Shown here: in pieces, positions 24,067 through 36,933 of the stretch | Layout of the letters: the number at the start of each line of letters is the position of its first letter | How positions within the stretch are numbered: the first letter of the stretch is position 1 | From: Globisporangium splendens | Taxonomy: Eukaryota > Oomycota > Peronosporomycetes > Pythiales > Pythiaceae | Direction of reading: 5' to 3' | Length of the DNA: 64,000 bases | Assembly: GCA_006386115.1 (NCBI GenBank) | Contig: VFIW01000016.1 | Location: forward strand, 625,185-689,184 | The notes under the pieces: generated by a model | The model's input: only the letters and a program-made list of their open reading frames with translations | Database searches by the model: none | Told to the model about the DNA's origin: nothing | Program-made: the position numbers and the translations under genes

Positions 24067-25779
24067 CTACGATCTCTGCTCGTGTCGAGTTCGATCTCTC
24101 TGGTGCTTTCTTGGAGTAGACTTCGCTCTTCCCCCATCGACTTTTGATCGTCTGATAGTGCGAGTCCTTCTTCCAGATATAATACAATGCGACCACCTCG
24201 CGGCAGGTCTTGGTCTCGATCTGGGCAAATGATAGTTCGCGTTAGTTACGTGAGAAAGAGCCACGCAGTTCATTTTGAGAGTTTCCCAACGCACCACATG
24301 CGCAATGCGATGGAAATCTTTGCCATAGCATTCCATAGCGACTTCAAATATGCGAATTTCGATCGGTGTCCACGAATCTGCACAGAAATCACACGACAAA
24401 GCAAACGCATTAGATCGGAGACCAATGTAAAGAGACGACAAGTGCAGCTTACCTAATACAGAGGTCGACTTCAGCACAGAAGTCTCGTTGATAGCTGACT
24501 CCAACGCAGGAACACCCTGTAAACCGAACTCAGACAGCTTCACTCGCTTGTGATTGAACCGCGGCGCGAACCTTGGTGCATACAGGCTTCGTGCAGCACT
24601 TAGGTACGCCTTCATACAAGACTGGCGTCCTGCATTACGTCGAATATATCAGCAAGAGCATTAGGCGCAAGGAATCCATGTACCCGCATCAAAGAGGCAC
24701 GCACGCCGCAGTTTCTCGATCAATTGACTTGTCTCGATCGGCAGATCTGGCTCAGGGAACTCGTCATCCGATTCACTGTACTTTGCGCACGATCCATGCT
24801 TTTTCCAGACGTAGAAGAATGAAATCACGTCTCTCGCACTCTTGTTCGGGAGCTACAAGTGAAAGAACCAATTCATTGTTATTGAGAACCTCGGGCAGTG
24901 GACGCATCGAGCGAACGTACTTGGTCCGCAATCAAGTGAAATTTCCTCCCAAATTTCTCAAAGGATGCCTCGAAAATGGCGATCTCAAGGGCAGTCCAGT
25001 CATCTGCAAAAGAATGTAAGCAGGGCTCTGTTAGCGTCTCGTCACGTTGATATTGCAACCTCCTGATTCACACGGCGTACCAAGAACTTGATGCTGCCGA
25101 AGAGGGGTTGTCAACGCCACCAGCATGTCGAAAGTGGAGCTCGCCTTGAAACCGTACTGTGTCATTACATATGTGCACCGAGTAAACATGATTAGTGCTC
25201 AGTCGTCATCAGAGCAGTGCAGAGCTCATTATCGCACCGTGTTGGGTTTCATGCGCAAAATGGCTGACGGACGCTTCATTTGATATTGCAGCTCATACAA
25301 CGCACGCGTGGCTCTAAAGTATCGCCTGATAGCGTCAAGTTTCACTTTGACACACAGAGCAAGCAAGTGGTTAGTAAACATAGTAGCCACAATGAAATTC
25401 GCATCCAGCGAAGCAGCACGTTTGCACCATCAATCACTTCAGCGGAGACGCCCTGCTTCCAGTATGCCGACGCAGACGTGACAGAATTCTCGATATCTGT
25501 GCTGCCACCATCGCCATCGAATGCTAAAGCGAACTATTGCAAACGAAAGGAAGGATCCGCCATGTTAGCCACCGAGAGCTCCCATTTATGATGCTCTCTC
25601 CACATGCTTCTCTGCGCTTGTACCTCATCGTGTCGCTTCCTGTCAGCCGCCCCACCACACTGCTTCAACGGACTCGAGTCCGAACTGTTCCCCGCGCCGT
25701 CACTCGCGCCTTCCTCTTCGCCCTCCTCCTCCTCTTCGGGCTCCAACTCAACGTGCTGCGCGCGCACTTGTTCCGCCAT
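24067..25779 (-). CDS. Double SANT/Myb-domain protein, MIER/RERE-like co-repressor type
   Basis: The start is MAEQVRAQ at 25779, followed by a Glu-rich stretch. Two SANT repeats follow, each split by an intron: DDWTALEIAIFEASFEKFG with ARDVISFFYVWKK (about 25010-24700), and DSWTPIEIRIFEVAMECYG with CREVVALYYIWKK (about 24380-24150). The FYxWKK ending is typical of SANT domains in ELM2-SANT histone deacetylase complex subunits. An upstream helical region about 25380-25090 (RRYFRATRALYELQYQM, YGFKASSTFDMLVAL) may stand in for ELM2, but I cannot identify ELM2 with confidence. At least six introns; the 5' splice sites are tentative. It converges on the PHD-finger gene and diverges from COG1 across 162 nt. 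Confidence 0.78.
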
Positions 25780-25941
25780 TTTCGCTCCCCAAAATGCGTT
25801 GCCAATTGCGGAAATTGCCCAAAAGAGCAGTCTATACCGGTGTTGATATCGGTATTATTTGTACCCCCTCTTCCTGTCGGGAATGCAGGTCGCTTCAAGT
25901 CGGAGGGAGAACGCAATTGGGGAAAGAAGATAGGCAGCGAT

Positions 25942-28900
25942 ATGAGTGCGGCGGAGGCGCGCGCGGGGAAGCCGAATGACGCCGCGGACTTCCTGCGGCG
26001 GCTCTCGGTGGCCGACGCGAAGGTGCTGCTGGAGAGAACCAGGTTCGTTAATTGTACTCCCCGCTCTTTTGTTCCCCAAGTTGGACGCTAATATGAGGGA
26101 CACGCATGCTATCTCTGTGTCTGGATTGTTGTCGTGATGCTGGTGCAGAAAGGAGAAGGAGAACAAGACGAAGGAGATGCAGAAGATGATCGGCGTGCGA
26201 TATCGCGATCTCATCGAGTCTGCGGATAAAATCGTCAACATGCACTCGGCTGCGCTGCGTCTGGAGGGATCGTTGAAGGAGATGCCGGAGAAGTGGAAGC
26301 ACATTGAGGCGACGTTCGCGAATACACTAGCGCAAGCCAGTCGAGTACAGAAAACAGGAAGAAACCCTGAAGACCTCATGAAAGGAAACCACGTTGATGC
26401 TGTCGATTTGCAGGTGAAGAACGATGTCCGCGACCAAGTGGTGTTTCTCGTGACGGTCTCGGAGAAAATGTGGCAATTGCTGGATCGAGGCGAATCTTTC
26501 CGCGCTTTGCAGTTGTATCTGAAGGCGAAGGAAGTGTACTCTCTTCCTGATTTCGAGAAGCAGCAAGGCAGCTTTCCGTTTGTGCCGTCCGAGTGGTCAT
26601 GCATCGAGAGCTTTCGTCCGGTATGTGCATGCCTCATTGTCGCATGAATCGAATTGGGAATGCAAAGTTTGAATATGGGCTGAGCTAACATTTTTCCTAT
26701 GTTGCTTGCTAGCGAATCGTTGCGTGTGCGCAAACCTACTTGGCTTGTCGAGGCAAGGAGAGTAGCTTTTACGCTCAAAACCTGTGCACTCTGGCGGTGC
26801 TAGCAGAGCCAAGCATCACAATCGAGAACCTATTCGAAACATTCTTGGACTCTCGGTCCAAGTGGATGTCTTCGGACGACGAATCGCGAAAGAAAGAAAA
26901 AGCTCAAGCGTTTGCGGAGCAGGAACGACAGCTAGTCGTTATCCTTCGTTCGATGAACTTGACCGTGCTTCAGACGGAAGATATCTTCAATGCGGAGAAC
27001 AAGTTCGAGCTTTTGAAGCCAGCCTTCCGGCTGAAGCCTCAACTTGAAGCAGATCTAACGAAGTTTGTGACAACCGGAGCGCTCGGAGAGAAGATGACTC
27101 AGTGGTTCCTCATGGAACACAAAAAGGTACAAATAACGTTTTGTTGCTCGTTGTGCTTCGTAACGCTAACCGAATGACTTCTGCTTTTATAGATTGAGAA
27201 AGAGGTGTCTTCGGCTATTAATCAGATTTCGTCTATTGGTTTGCTGTCGAAAGTCCAATCCAAGTTGAGTCTCGCAAACCAAAAAGATGGCGATTGCTAT
27301 CAATCGAAGACTTGGCAGACGATCTCCGATTCTGTGTCGCAAACGAAACGCAATTTCCCAATCGATTCACCGTTCACTATTCTGTTTGCAGAAGCGTTTA
27401 GGAAGAGGACGAGAGATTTGGTGCAAAGTTCGTTTGTCGAAGCGCTCGAAGCGATCAAGAAGCAAATCCGTGACGTTGTCGGCAAATCAGTCGCTGAGAA
27501 TTCCGGACTGGTAGCGCGTATCGGGTGTGTCAAATTCTACGACTATTTTGAAATGATCCACAAGAAGGCAGCTGCACTGGATGCGAGCGATTTGCAAGCC
27601 GTGCTCATTGAAGAGTTTCTGCGCACTCTCTTGAAGCTGGTGGTGTTTTTCGAGAACGAGTATCCTCTTCGTACAAACACTCAGCAAACGAAGTACGAGG
27701 AATCGTCGACAAGCAACGATGCGACCAAATACCTGTGCATATCAAATATCCTGAGCTCGATATTAGCTGGATTCCCAGAACGCAGTGCGAAGCTGTTCCC
27801 AAATATGAGCGCTGCCTCACCGACGAATCGAACTGGGTTTGCGCGAGTGCGTGCCTCGTTTGAAGATCATGTCCACGAAGGGAGAGTCACAAGAGCCGCC
27901 TTGAATCAAGCATTACAGGTATGAATCTTGACGCAATAATCCCAATCCTTTCGAGGTGCTAACATACACGCATGTATTTGTGAACAACAGGAACACAATG
28001 ACAAGCAAAACACTCGGAGCTGCTTTATCGATGAAGAGCTGAGCCAGCTGAAGACTTTTGGAGTCCACTCGTTGTATTTGGTTCTTCAACTGAAACAGAG
28101 AAGCTCGTACCCTCAAATGTTTGCCGATATCATGCAAGAGCTTTCGTACGAATACTGCGAGGTGTGGGCGAGATCTCTGCTGCACGAGAAAATCGAACCG
28201 CTGCGTGAGCGCCTTCATATGGAGCAGTACGATTCAAGCAATCAGGTGTGAATGTATCGTTATTCTCGGCATGGCATGATGTGTGTTTCTGACGACTCCA
28301 TTTTCTGATGGTGCGTAGGATTGGATAAAGTCGCACGAAGGCTGGATTGAGCAAACGATCACTGAAGATCCCCTAGAAAGCGATCTTGACGACTCGGCTT
28401 CAGAGACAGAAGCTTTCGGCGAAGAGAAAGTCTGGCTTCCGTGGTGCGAGACCACGACTGTCTCCAGCTTCCTATTTCTGTGCTGCTATATGCTTGATGA
28501 AGCCAATCGACTGGTTCGGAACTCGGATGGCGCAGAAGAGAAGCACGTCGAGCTGATGCAACGAACGATTCGTGATGTGCTCGTCGAGCAGTTGACGATC
28601 ATCAGCGTCGAGGCATATAGCGAAGGTGTCTCTCTTCTCCTTCAAGCCAAGACCGAGCAGAAGCAGACCGTTCTCAACTTTGGGGAGTGTTGTATCTTGC
28701 AGTTCCTGTTCGATATGTACTTTGTTCGTGCGACGCTCGGCTTTTCGGATTTTATTCGCTTTGGTTGGGGCGACGAGTTGAATGAGGAAGAGTGTTCCCC
28801 TGGACTCTTGAGCTTGAAGAAGCTGTTTGAGAAGATGGAAGACTTCATCGATCCCGTTGATTGGGAAATCTATGGCCCACAGCTGATTGAGAACGTGGTG

Positions 28901-29429
28901 CTCCAGTTCAGAAAGAGTCGCTTGCTGTTCTCTTCATTGTCCGAATCGAATGACATCAACGAAATCAGTAAGTTATCCTGCTTTATTGCTGAACGTTTGG
29001 CTCAAGTGCTAACATGCTTCCTTTTCAGATGGTAAACAAGTCATCATCAGTGCCCAGGACACTCGGCCGCTTGTCCGAATTGCTGAACCAGTGGCTCGAT
29101 TCTCGTTGCTCCCTGTGCCTTCCAACCGCCGTCTTCATCGCACTCCATCGCCTTCCCCAGGTGGTGTAGAGACTGGAGATGACTCGACGAAAAGGGGGGC
29201 CGTGACTGCACCAAAGAATTCGAATCTGTTCGAAGAGCGCGCACCAGAGAGCTCGTCAGCGTCCCTAAAGTTTCAGAGCATTTTGTCAGGCTCGACGGGT
29301 TCGAATATTTTGTCGGCGGCAGCATCCGGCACGAACCTTTTGTCTTCTGCAGCCAAGGGGATGAGCTACCTGTCTTCTGCAACGAGCTCCTACTTGCGAG
29401 AAGGAGAAAGTCGACCCAAGTATTTTTGA
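25942..29429 (+). CDS. COG1: Conserved oligomeric Golgi complex subunit 1
   Basis: Seven exons (25942-26042, 26149-26620, 26713-27126, 27193-27918, 27991-28245, 28319-28967, 29029-29429) join in phase to about 1005 residues. The N-terminal MIGVRYRDLIESADKIVNM with preceding basic helix is the Vps51/COG1 signature, where COG1 contacts the other lobe A subunits. The rest is the extended alpha-helical rod expected of this family. The C-terminus is Ser-rich with a short repeat (GSNILSAAASGTNLLSSAA), probably disordered. The product works in intra-Golgi retrograde tethering. The family call rests on the N-terminal block and overall size. Confidence 0.88.
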
Positions 29430-29968
29430 GCAGCCACATGGAGATATTGGCAAAATGTGCTGAACAATTGATTGCACAACGTTACCTGGATGTGGAGACA
29501 AACATAGGCTTTTCTCTATGGATCGGAGAAATGAAATGACCCACAGTTCGGAATCGCGTTCACGTTCTTCTTCTTTGCTTGCAGTTTAACATGTAAACAG
29601 ACAAACGCCTCTATCAAGCCTTCTGCTTTAAAATCTCTCACCTCGAGGAGAAATCACATTCTCGCTGTGAAAAGTTGTGACGCTTCTTACAGATCATGAA
29701 GCTACGAGTAGTCTATAGTCAAATTGCCGCAATAATCGCTCGTTCCTTCGATCAGTTTCTTGTGGGTGATGGCAATTGGAGCAACCCGTCCGACAAAAGC
29801 CTCAAAAGATAAAGCTGGCGACCGTTGCGCAGAGATCTGCGACCAGAGATCACAAGAAGCTGCCACGTTTAACAATGGCGATCAGCGAACGAGAATCGAC
29901 GACAGCACGCACACGCCACCACATTGCTTATTGCGAACTCAAACCATCGTCAGTGAAAATGAACCACC
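29430..29968 (+). other. Intergenic, COG1 3' side
   Basis: No supported gene, repeat or RNA. Confidence 0.5.
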
Positions 29969-30229
29969 ATGTCGCCGAAGGCAGTGGCTGCATGCGTGCG
30001 CAGCTACGACCCAGTCGAAGATCTGGAGCTCGCCCGAGCTCGGGTGCGTGTGTCTGCGGATCCGTGGCTCGAGGTCAACCAGACTGCTGAGCGCTTTTGG
30101 TGGCGGGTGAAGCAGTCGATGGAGAAATCCGAGCCTGTAGCGTCAGCATTGTCGAGCGGAATCATGGAACCTCGCACATGGACGAGTCTCCAAGCGCATT
30201 TCAGAGCTGTGCACAGCATTGGCAGATGA
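29969..30229 (+). CDS. Short Myb/SANT-like (NAM-type) domain ORF, possible transposon relic
   Basis: 86 codons. The pattern DPWLEVNQTAERFWWRVKQS followed by PRTWTSLQAHFRAVHSI resembles the trihelix/NAM-like DNA-binding domains that oomycete genomes carry in many copies near transposons. No partner exon or transposase is visible. It may be a truncated copy or not expressed. Confidence 0.4.
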   Translation: MSPKAVAACVRSYDPVEDLELARARVRVSADPWLEVNQTAERFWWRVKQSMEKSEPVASALSSGIMEPRTWTSLQAHFRAVHSIGR

Positions 30230-30303
30230 GGAGTGCGCCACAGACTAGGGTCATCGAGCTGCCATATTAGGCAAACGCGGCACGCATTCGCAACGGATCG
30301 AAC

Positions 30304-30747
30304 TCAGAACTGGTACTTCTCATCCTTCGTCGTCCACAAAAGCTCTGCTTGCCAGCGGCTCGAAATGACTGTCGGTGACTTTGTTGGCTCGCCAACGGAT
30401 TTGAGTCCAGTTGAGAATGGCAATAATTGACAACAAATTGCAATATGTTGCTGAACAATTACTACTGCTAAAACCAGTATTAGATGACTAACCGGTTTTG
30501 TGTTGGTTGGTTGTGCTAACAGTTTTCCAACCCCAACTTGTCTAAACCATTCTTTTTTACACCAATCACATGTCTGCCCATCTCCCATTGGCGCAGATAA
30601 ACTGCATTCGGGACATGAACCCATTGGGTTTTTATCGAAAAACCTCGCGACATGGGTGAATGACGGGCCAGTATTCGAATCATTTGAGGCAGAAATCAGT
30701 TTGGTATCTTCCCCTATAGTGTGCAGGAAGCGTGGCGTGCGTTGCAA
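30304..30747 (-). CDS. Hypothetical ORF with a CxxC...CxxC pair
   Basis: 147 codons. CPECSLSAPMGDGQTCDWC could form a small zinc ribbon. There is no other recognisable domain and no supporting promoter. It lies in the AT-richer gap before the myosin gene, so it may be spurious. Confidence 0.25.
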   Translation of the reverse strand: MQRTPRFLHTIGEDTKLISASNDSNTGPSFTHVARFFDKNPMGSCPECSLSAPMGDGQTCDWCKKEWFRQVGVGKLLAQPTNTKPVSHLILVLAVVIVQQHIAICCQLLPFSTGLKSVGEPTKSPTVISSRWQAELLWTTKDEKYQF

Positions 30748-30867
30748 TATTTAGAAAGAGTTTGCCCAAGAGAAGGAAGAAAGACGCGCGGCGCCGTCCC
30801 CACAAGCGCTTCTTCGTCGGCGCATTGAGAGAGAGAGAGAGAGAGGCGGGGAAGAGACTACGTGGCA

Positions 30868-33800
30868 ATGGAGAACGCCAAGCGCACGCCGCGCCGCGAG
30901 GGCGAGAAGGTGTGGGTGCCCGACCCGCGCAACGTGTGGCAACTGGGAACCGTCGTGGAGGACGATGGCGAGAAGCTCCACGTACTGCTGCCCGAGGGCG
31001 ACAACAACGAGCAGGAGTTCTCCGTCTCGCAGACGCACCAGTACGACCCGACGCACTCGATGGACCTCGACAACATCTCGGAGATGGACAACCTGCACCA
31101 AGCGCCGCTGCTCGACCTGCTGCGACGACGCTACCTCGAAGACAAGATTTATGTACGTGGTGAGCTCATAAACAGTAGAAGATCTCTTTCTGCGTCTTGA
31201 GCATGAGCTGACATTGGAATTGTTTGTGTGTGTGTGTGTGTGTGTGTGATGAACATGCTGCTATAGACGTACACTGGTGATATTCTGATCTCCATCAATC
31301 CGTACAAGAATATCCCGATGCTCTACAACTTTCCCGAGCTCGACTCGATCGGGAAACTGGAGAACCCGGTTCCCCACGTGTATTCGACGGCGCATGGCGC
31401 GTACCACGCGATGCGCAAGGACAACAAGTGCCAATCCATCCTGGTGTCGGGAGAAAGTGGCGCCGGCAAGACCGAAGCGTCCAAGTACATCATGCGGGTA
31501 CGCTACAAATTATTACTTTTGTGTATCACTTTTTGATGAGTGCGGAAGCTCACTTTTTTTCTTGTCTTTGCTTTGTGCGCGCGCAGTACTTGGCAAACAT
31601 CAGTGAAATCGGGAAGCATGGACCGAAAACCGTGAATAAAGGCGCGCAGGGTGGGTCCTCCGTGGAGCAGTGTGTGCTGCAGAGTAACCCGCTGCTGGAA
31701 TCGTTTGGAAATGCAAAGACCATTCGTAATGACAACAGTAGTCGTTTCGGCAAGTTCATCAAGATCTACTACAAGGACGACGGTACGATCTCCGGCGCCA
31801 CGACGAGCCACTTTCTTCTGGAGAAGAGTCGCATCGTCGGGTGTGCAGACTCGGAGCGTAATTACCACATCTTTTACCAGATGTGCGCGGGCATGCCGGC
31901 CGAGGAGAAGCAAGCGCTGAAGCTGAAGAATGCAGTCGATTACTACTACCTGAATCAAGGCAACTGCATCCAGGTCCCGGAGATCAACGACAAGAAGGAC
32001 TACAAGGAGCTTGTCGAGGCGATGGGCATTGTCGGCATCGCGCCCGATATCCAGAAAACGATTTTTACGCTCGTCGCGTGCGTGTTGCACCTCGGTAACT
32101 TGGAGTTCGAGGAGAACGCAAAGCTCGAGTCGGTGATTGCGAAACCGCAAGAAGTGATCGACTTGGCGGAGCTGCTCATGGTCACACCGGCCGAGCTCGA
32201 GTTTGCGCTCACGAAGAGAACGATGTCGGCTGGTGCTCGCGGATCGGTGGCGGAGATCTCGCTGTCGGCTGTGGAATCCAACAAGTCGCGCAACGGTCTC
32301 GCAAAGGACATTTTCAGCAAGATCTTCGACTGGCTCGTGTCGCAGATCAACTTGTCGACGAAGCAGATCTCGCAGGGGGAGAGCGGTGGGATGGGCGCGT
32401 CCAAGTTTATCGGTATCCTCGATATCTTCGGGTTTGAGAGTCTGCAGTTCAACTCGTTTGAGCAGCTCTGTATCAACTACACGAACGAGATGCTCCAGCA
32501 GCAGTTCAACCAGCACGTGTTTGTGTACGAGCAAGAGGTGTACGTGGAGGAAGGTATCGATTTCTCTCGCCTCGAATTCCAGGATAACGGTCCGTGCCTC
32601 GACTTGATCGACAAGAAGCCGCTTGGTATTCTGCCGCTGCTCGATGAACAGGGAATGCTCGGTAAGCGAGCGAGTGATGAGAACTTTATCCAGAAGTTGA
32701 ACCAAACGCATCTCCCACAGGGCAAACCGAAGGAAGGCGTGATCCAGTATTACTCGAAGCCTCGTTTCGCGCAAGACCAGTTCACGATCAACCACTACGC
32801 CGGTGAAGTGACGTACAACGTCACGGGTTTCCTGGAGAAGAACGACGACTCGCTTCACGCGGATCTGATTTCGCTCATGGACAGCTCCAAGTGCGAGTTC
32901 CTGCGCAAATTGTTCCCGCTTGCCGCGGGTGGCGCAGCGAGTGGTGGCGCGGCAGGTGGCAATCCAGCGCGCAAGCCCATTCAGAGGGCAGGTGGCAAAA
33001 TGACAGGAACCATGACGGTCGGTCGTAAATTCCGTGACCAAATGGCTGACCTGATGCTCGAGTTGAAGGCCACGGCTCCGTCTTTCGTGCGGTGCGTCAA
33101 GCCGAACAACCTTCGTTTCCCTCAGGGATGGAACGCGTCGTTGATTTTGAACCAGTTGATCTACTTGGGTGTGATGGAAACGGTTCGCATTCGTCGATCT
33201 GGTTTCCCGGTTCGTCGCTCGTTCGAAGAGTTTTATCAGAAATACCAGATCTTGACGCGGAAGATCAATGTTTCCAAGGAAAAGCGCGCCAGTATGACCG
33301 ACAAGGAGTTCTGTGAAGTGATTCTGCGGTTCATCGCGCGTGAAAACTGGCAATTGGGCCACAAGAAAGTGTTCTTGCGCGACAGCCAGCTTCGTATTTT
33401 GGACAACGAAGCCCGAAAGATTACTTCCGATGCAGCGATCCAGATCCAGAAGCACGCGCGCCGGATGGTGCAGCGCAAGAAGTACCTGATGATGCGCGAG
33501 AAGGTGATCCTGATCCAGGCCACAGTGCGCATGTATCTGGCGAAGGTTCACTTCCGCCGCATGCGCCATCGAATCACGTTGCTGAACGCTCTGGCGCGTC
33601 AGTTTGTGCAGCGCCGTAAATACCTGAAGCTCCGCAAGTACACTGTGTTTGTGCAGAGCCGACAGCGCGGCAAGATCGCTCGACGTCAGTTGTGGTACTT
33701 GCGCAATGCGCCAAAGGCTGCGACCAAGATCAATGCGCAAGTTCGACGATACTTGGCTCGAAACCGGTTCTTGAAGCAGAAGCGCGCAGCATCCGTTGTC

Positions 33801-36686
33801 GCCAATGCGCACCGCATGCGCAAGCAGCGCAAGGCGTTCCTGGACTTGCGGAAGGCGGCGTCCGTGATTGCTGCGCGATACAAGGGGTACCGTGGTCGGC
33901 GTAAGTACAAGGAGATGAAGAAGGCAGCGATTGTGCTTCATGCAGTTGGCCGAGGCTTCCTGGCTCGACTCAAGTTCGGCAAGAAGGCTCGCGTTCGTGC
34001 TGTGATGCGCAACAAGGCGCAGCGCCAAATCGCTCGCATCATCCGCGGCTTTTTGGCGAGACGAGCGTACCAGCGATCGAAAAACCGCATCGTCATGATC
34101 CAAGCCCGTGTGCGCGCGAACAAGGTGCGCACAGAGTACCTCAAGGGCCGCGAAGCCACGATCAACTCGCAGGCGATGATCCGCCGAGCGCTCGTCCGTC
34201 GTAAATTCCTTCGCGAAAAGAAAATGGCCACGCGCATTGAAGCGTTTGGTCGAATGGTCATCTGTCGGCAGCGATACACTGACGAGCGCCAGAAGATTGT
34301 GCTGATGCAGTCTCTCTGGCGCATGCAGATCAAGCGCCGCCAGTTCAAGAAGCGCATGCTGCAAATCGCCGTGTTGCAATCTCTCTGGCGGTGCCATTAC
34401 CAGGCGAAACTCTACCGCGCGACTCGCGAGAAGATCATTACGCTCGAATCGTTCAGTCGCATGGTGCTCGCGCGCAAACGGTTCCTCAAGGTGAAGGCAG
34501 CCGCGATCGTGGCACAGTCCGCGGTGCGCTCGTACCTTGGCCGTCGAACGTTCATGAAAAGCCGACGCGGGGTCACGAAGATCCAGGCTCGGTACCGAGC
34601 ATACATCCAACGCAAACGGTACAAGCAAAGTCTCTCGCGAATCATTCTCGTCCAAAGCGTGTTCCGCCAGCGCAAGGCGAACAAACAAAGCGCAGTGCGT
34701 CGCCGCGCACTCGCGCGAGTCCACGGCGTGTTGCGTCTCTTCTTGTCGCGTGTGCGCATGCGCAATCGCACCAAGGACATGTTCAACGCCGCGAACTCGT
34801 ACAACCTCACCGAGGTGCTTCACATCGCACAGGAGATCCCAGGCATGCTCCGTGTTCGCGACCGTATGAACGACATGATGTCGTTGGTGCACGTGGCGGC
34901 AAAGAACGGCGATTTGAATCTCGCTCGCTTCGTTCTCGAGGAGAACCATCAGATGGAAGATCTCGTGTACGGCAAGGACTCGTCGGGCAGCACTCCGCTT
35001 CACTATGCGTGCCGTTTGGCTCACATCGACATGGTCAAGCTTCTCGCAAAGATCGCGAACCGAACTGCGATTCCAGGGGGTTTCGATCACGGCAGCGAAT
35101 TTAGTGGTTCCCGCGAGCGAAGCGCAAGCAGCGCCAGTAGTACTGCGGATGAACCGATGGACAAGCTCCGCTCGATCTCGAGCGTCAGCACGGCGTCGAT
35201 CCGCTCCCCAACCACGAAGTCGCCTTCCAAGATGTCGTTCAACGAAGCTCCGACGCCAGAAACTCGTTTCCGAGGCATGTCGAGTGCCGGCTCGTCGTTC
35301 TCAATGAAGCCAGGAGTAGCTCCTGGTGAGCCTGGCGGCGCGATCAAGCGTCCCGGTCGACGCACTCTCGTGTCGTCAACTCCCCGCATGGGACGCGGAT
35401 TATCGAACGCGCTTCCTCCCGTCTTGCCAACGACGGTGCAGATTCCCGTGTACAAGGAGGGTTTCTTGCGCAAGGCGAGCGGCAACCGATGGGCCAACAA
35501 GCGCTACGTGATGGTTGATGAAGTGTGTTTGTCGTACTACAAGGCGCCAAAGGAGCGGATCCCGTTGAAGATCATGGAGCTCTGTGATGCCACGATCAAG
35601 CGTATCTCCCATGTGGACAACTGCTTCGAGATCCATTCGCCTCGTCTGAAAAGCTCCAAGAACCCGGAAGGCATCATCTCGATGGTCGCTGACACGGAAG
35701 AAGAAGTGCACGAATGGATGGCTGCGATCCGCAAGGTGCGTGGCGTGCGCATCGCCACGTCGAGCCCACCGTTCCAGAACATGATCTGCATCGACACTTC
35801 GCTGCGTCGCGAGTACGTCAACATGAAGAACAAGCTCGGCTTCACGCCGCTTCACGTCGCCGTTCAGAACGACGACGATGAGGGCTTTGAGGCTGCGAAG
35901 GTTAGTGTGTGGCTGATCGAAAATGGCGCCGATGTGAATGCTGTGGACGTCAACGGCGACACTGCGCTCCACTACGCCGTGATGCTGAATCGGTTCGATC
36001 TCGTGGAGACGTTGATGAAACGTGGCGCGGACTCGAGCATTCAGAACCTCAAGGGGCTGACGCCGATTGACATCACGTCAGAGGATGACATGAAGGAGAT
36101 TTTGGACCCGGTGACGCATGCTGAAGCCGAAGACACAACAGCACCGCTGCTCAAGTCCCCAGCGCGGCTGCACGACAGTACGTACGTGTCGGTGTTCCTC
36201 GGTGCGGTCGCGGTCGCGACGGGGCCGATCATGGAGACCCCGCACTTCAATTTGTACGTTTTGGACGTGAAGAGCGCGGTCGTCGAGGCTGCGCAGCACA
36301 CGCCAAAGTCGCTGATCCAGGCCGGAGGCAACTACTGGTGGTTTGGCAACACGTGGAACATCCAGACGCCTCTCGAGCATCTCAAGGATGGTACGTTTCG
36401 CTTTGTAGCTGACTTTGGCTGATGATGTGAAGAACTAATGGTCGCTGACGTTCTGCTTTGTGTTTGCGTAGGTTGTGTGGCTGTGATGGAGTTGCGCCAC
36501 CGCAACTTGGTGACGGACGAGATCGAAGTGGGCTGCTGGACGTTCTTCCGCCTGGATCTGAGCAAGATCACGAGCGCACCCGTGACGTTCGAGATGTACG
36601 CGGCGCCCGTGGACCCGTTCAGCAAGATCCTCGCGCGTATCCCTGGTGACTCGTTCTTGCAGGCGGAGATCAACGTGTCTCTGTAG
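30868..36686 (+). CDS. Unconventional myosin with long IQ neck, ankyrin repeats and PH domain (oomycete type)
   Basis: Four exons (30868-31152, 31267-31497, 31587-36390, 36472-36686) give about 1844 residues. An SH3-like N-terminus leads into the motor, with P-loop GESGAGKTEA (about residue 160), switch I NDNSSRFGKF, switch II DIFGFES and the actin-binding end SFVRCVKPNN. From about residue 785 to 1230 there is a very long neck of about 17 or more IQ-like repeats. Then come ankyrin repeats (about 1240-1335), a Ser-rich linker, a PH domain (about 1457-1557, KEGFLRKASGNRWANKRYV), further ankyrin repeats (about 1590-1680) and a C-terminal beta-rich region. This matches, from memory, the class XXXI architecture of oomycetes. 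PH implies membrane phosphoinositide binding, hence cargo transport along actin. Intron 1 holds a (GT)n run. Confidence 0.95.
31221..31248 (+). repeat. (GT)n microsatellite in myosin intron 1
   Basis: A perfect or nearly perfect GT dinucleotide run of about 26 nt inside the 114-nt intron 31153-31266. It is on the sense strand and may be length-variable. Confidence 0.8.
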
Positions 36687-36933
36687 ATCAAGCGCGAGAT
36701 GTGTGGGTGGGCAGGCAGCTCGCTGCTCTGTCGTTGTGTGTTTTTAAAGAGACTTTGAGTGCTGGTAGCGGATAAGTTTTGGATTGTTAGACAAGCACAA
36801 CATCAGACTTTGTCGTGCTCTGAAATAAACCAAAGGAAAAAGGAAAACGTGGTCATGACACACAGCAAGAGTAGTTTGTATTGCAGTGACACGAAAAGCA
36901 CCACATGCACACGCATTTCGCTCGACTTGACGC

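Noticed and set aside
31503..35090. 1195-codon ORF antisense to the myosin gene
   Set aside because: Mirrors the biased codon use of the myosin; no domain on that strand, and the sense strand is clearly coding. It also serves as a warning control for the antisense Gypsy ORF.
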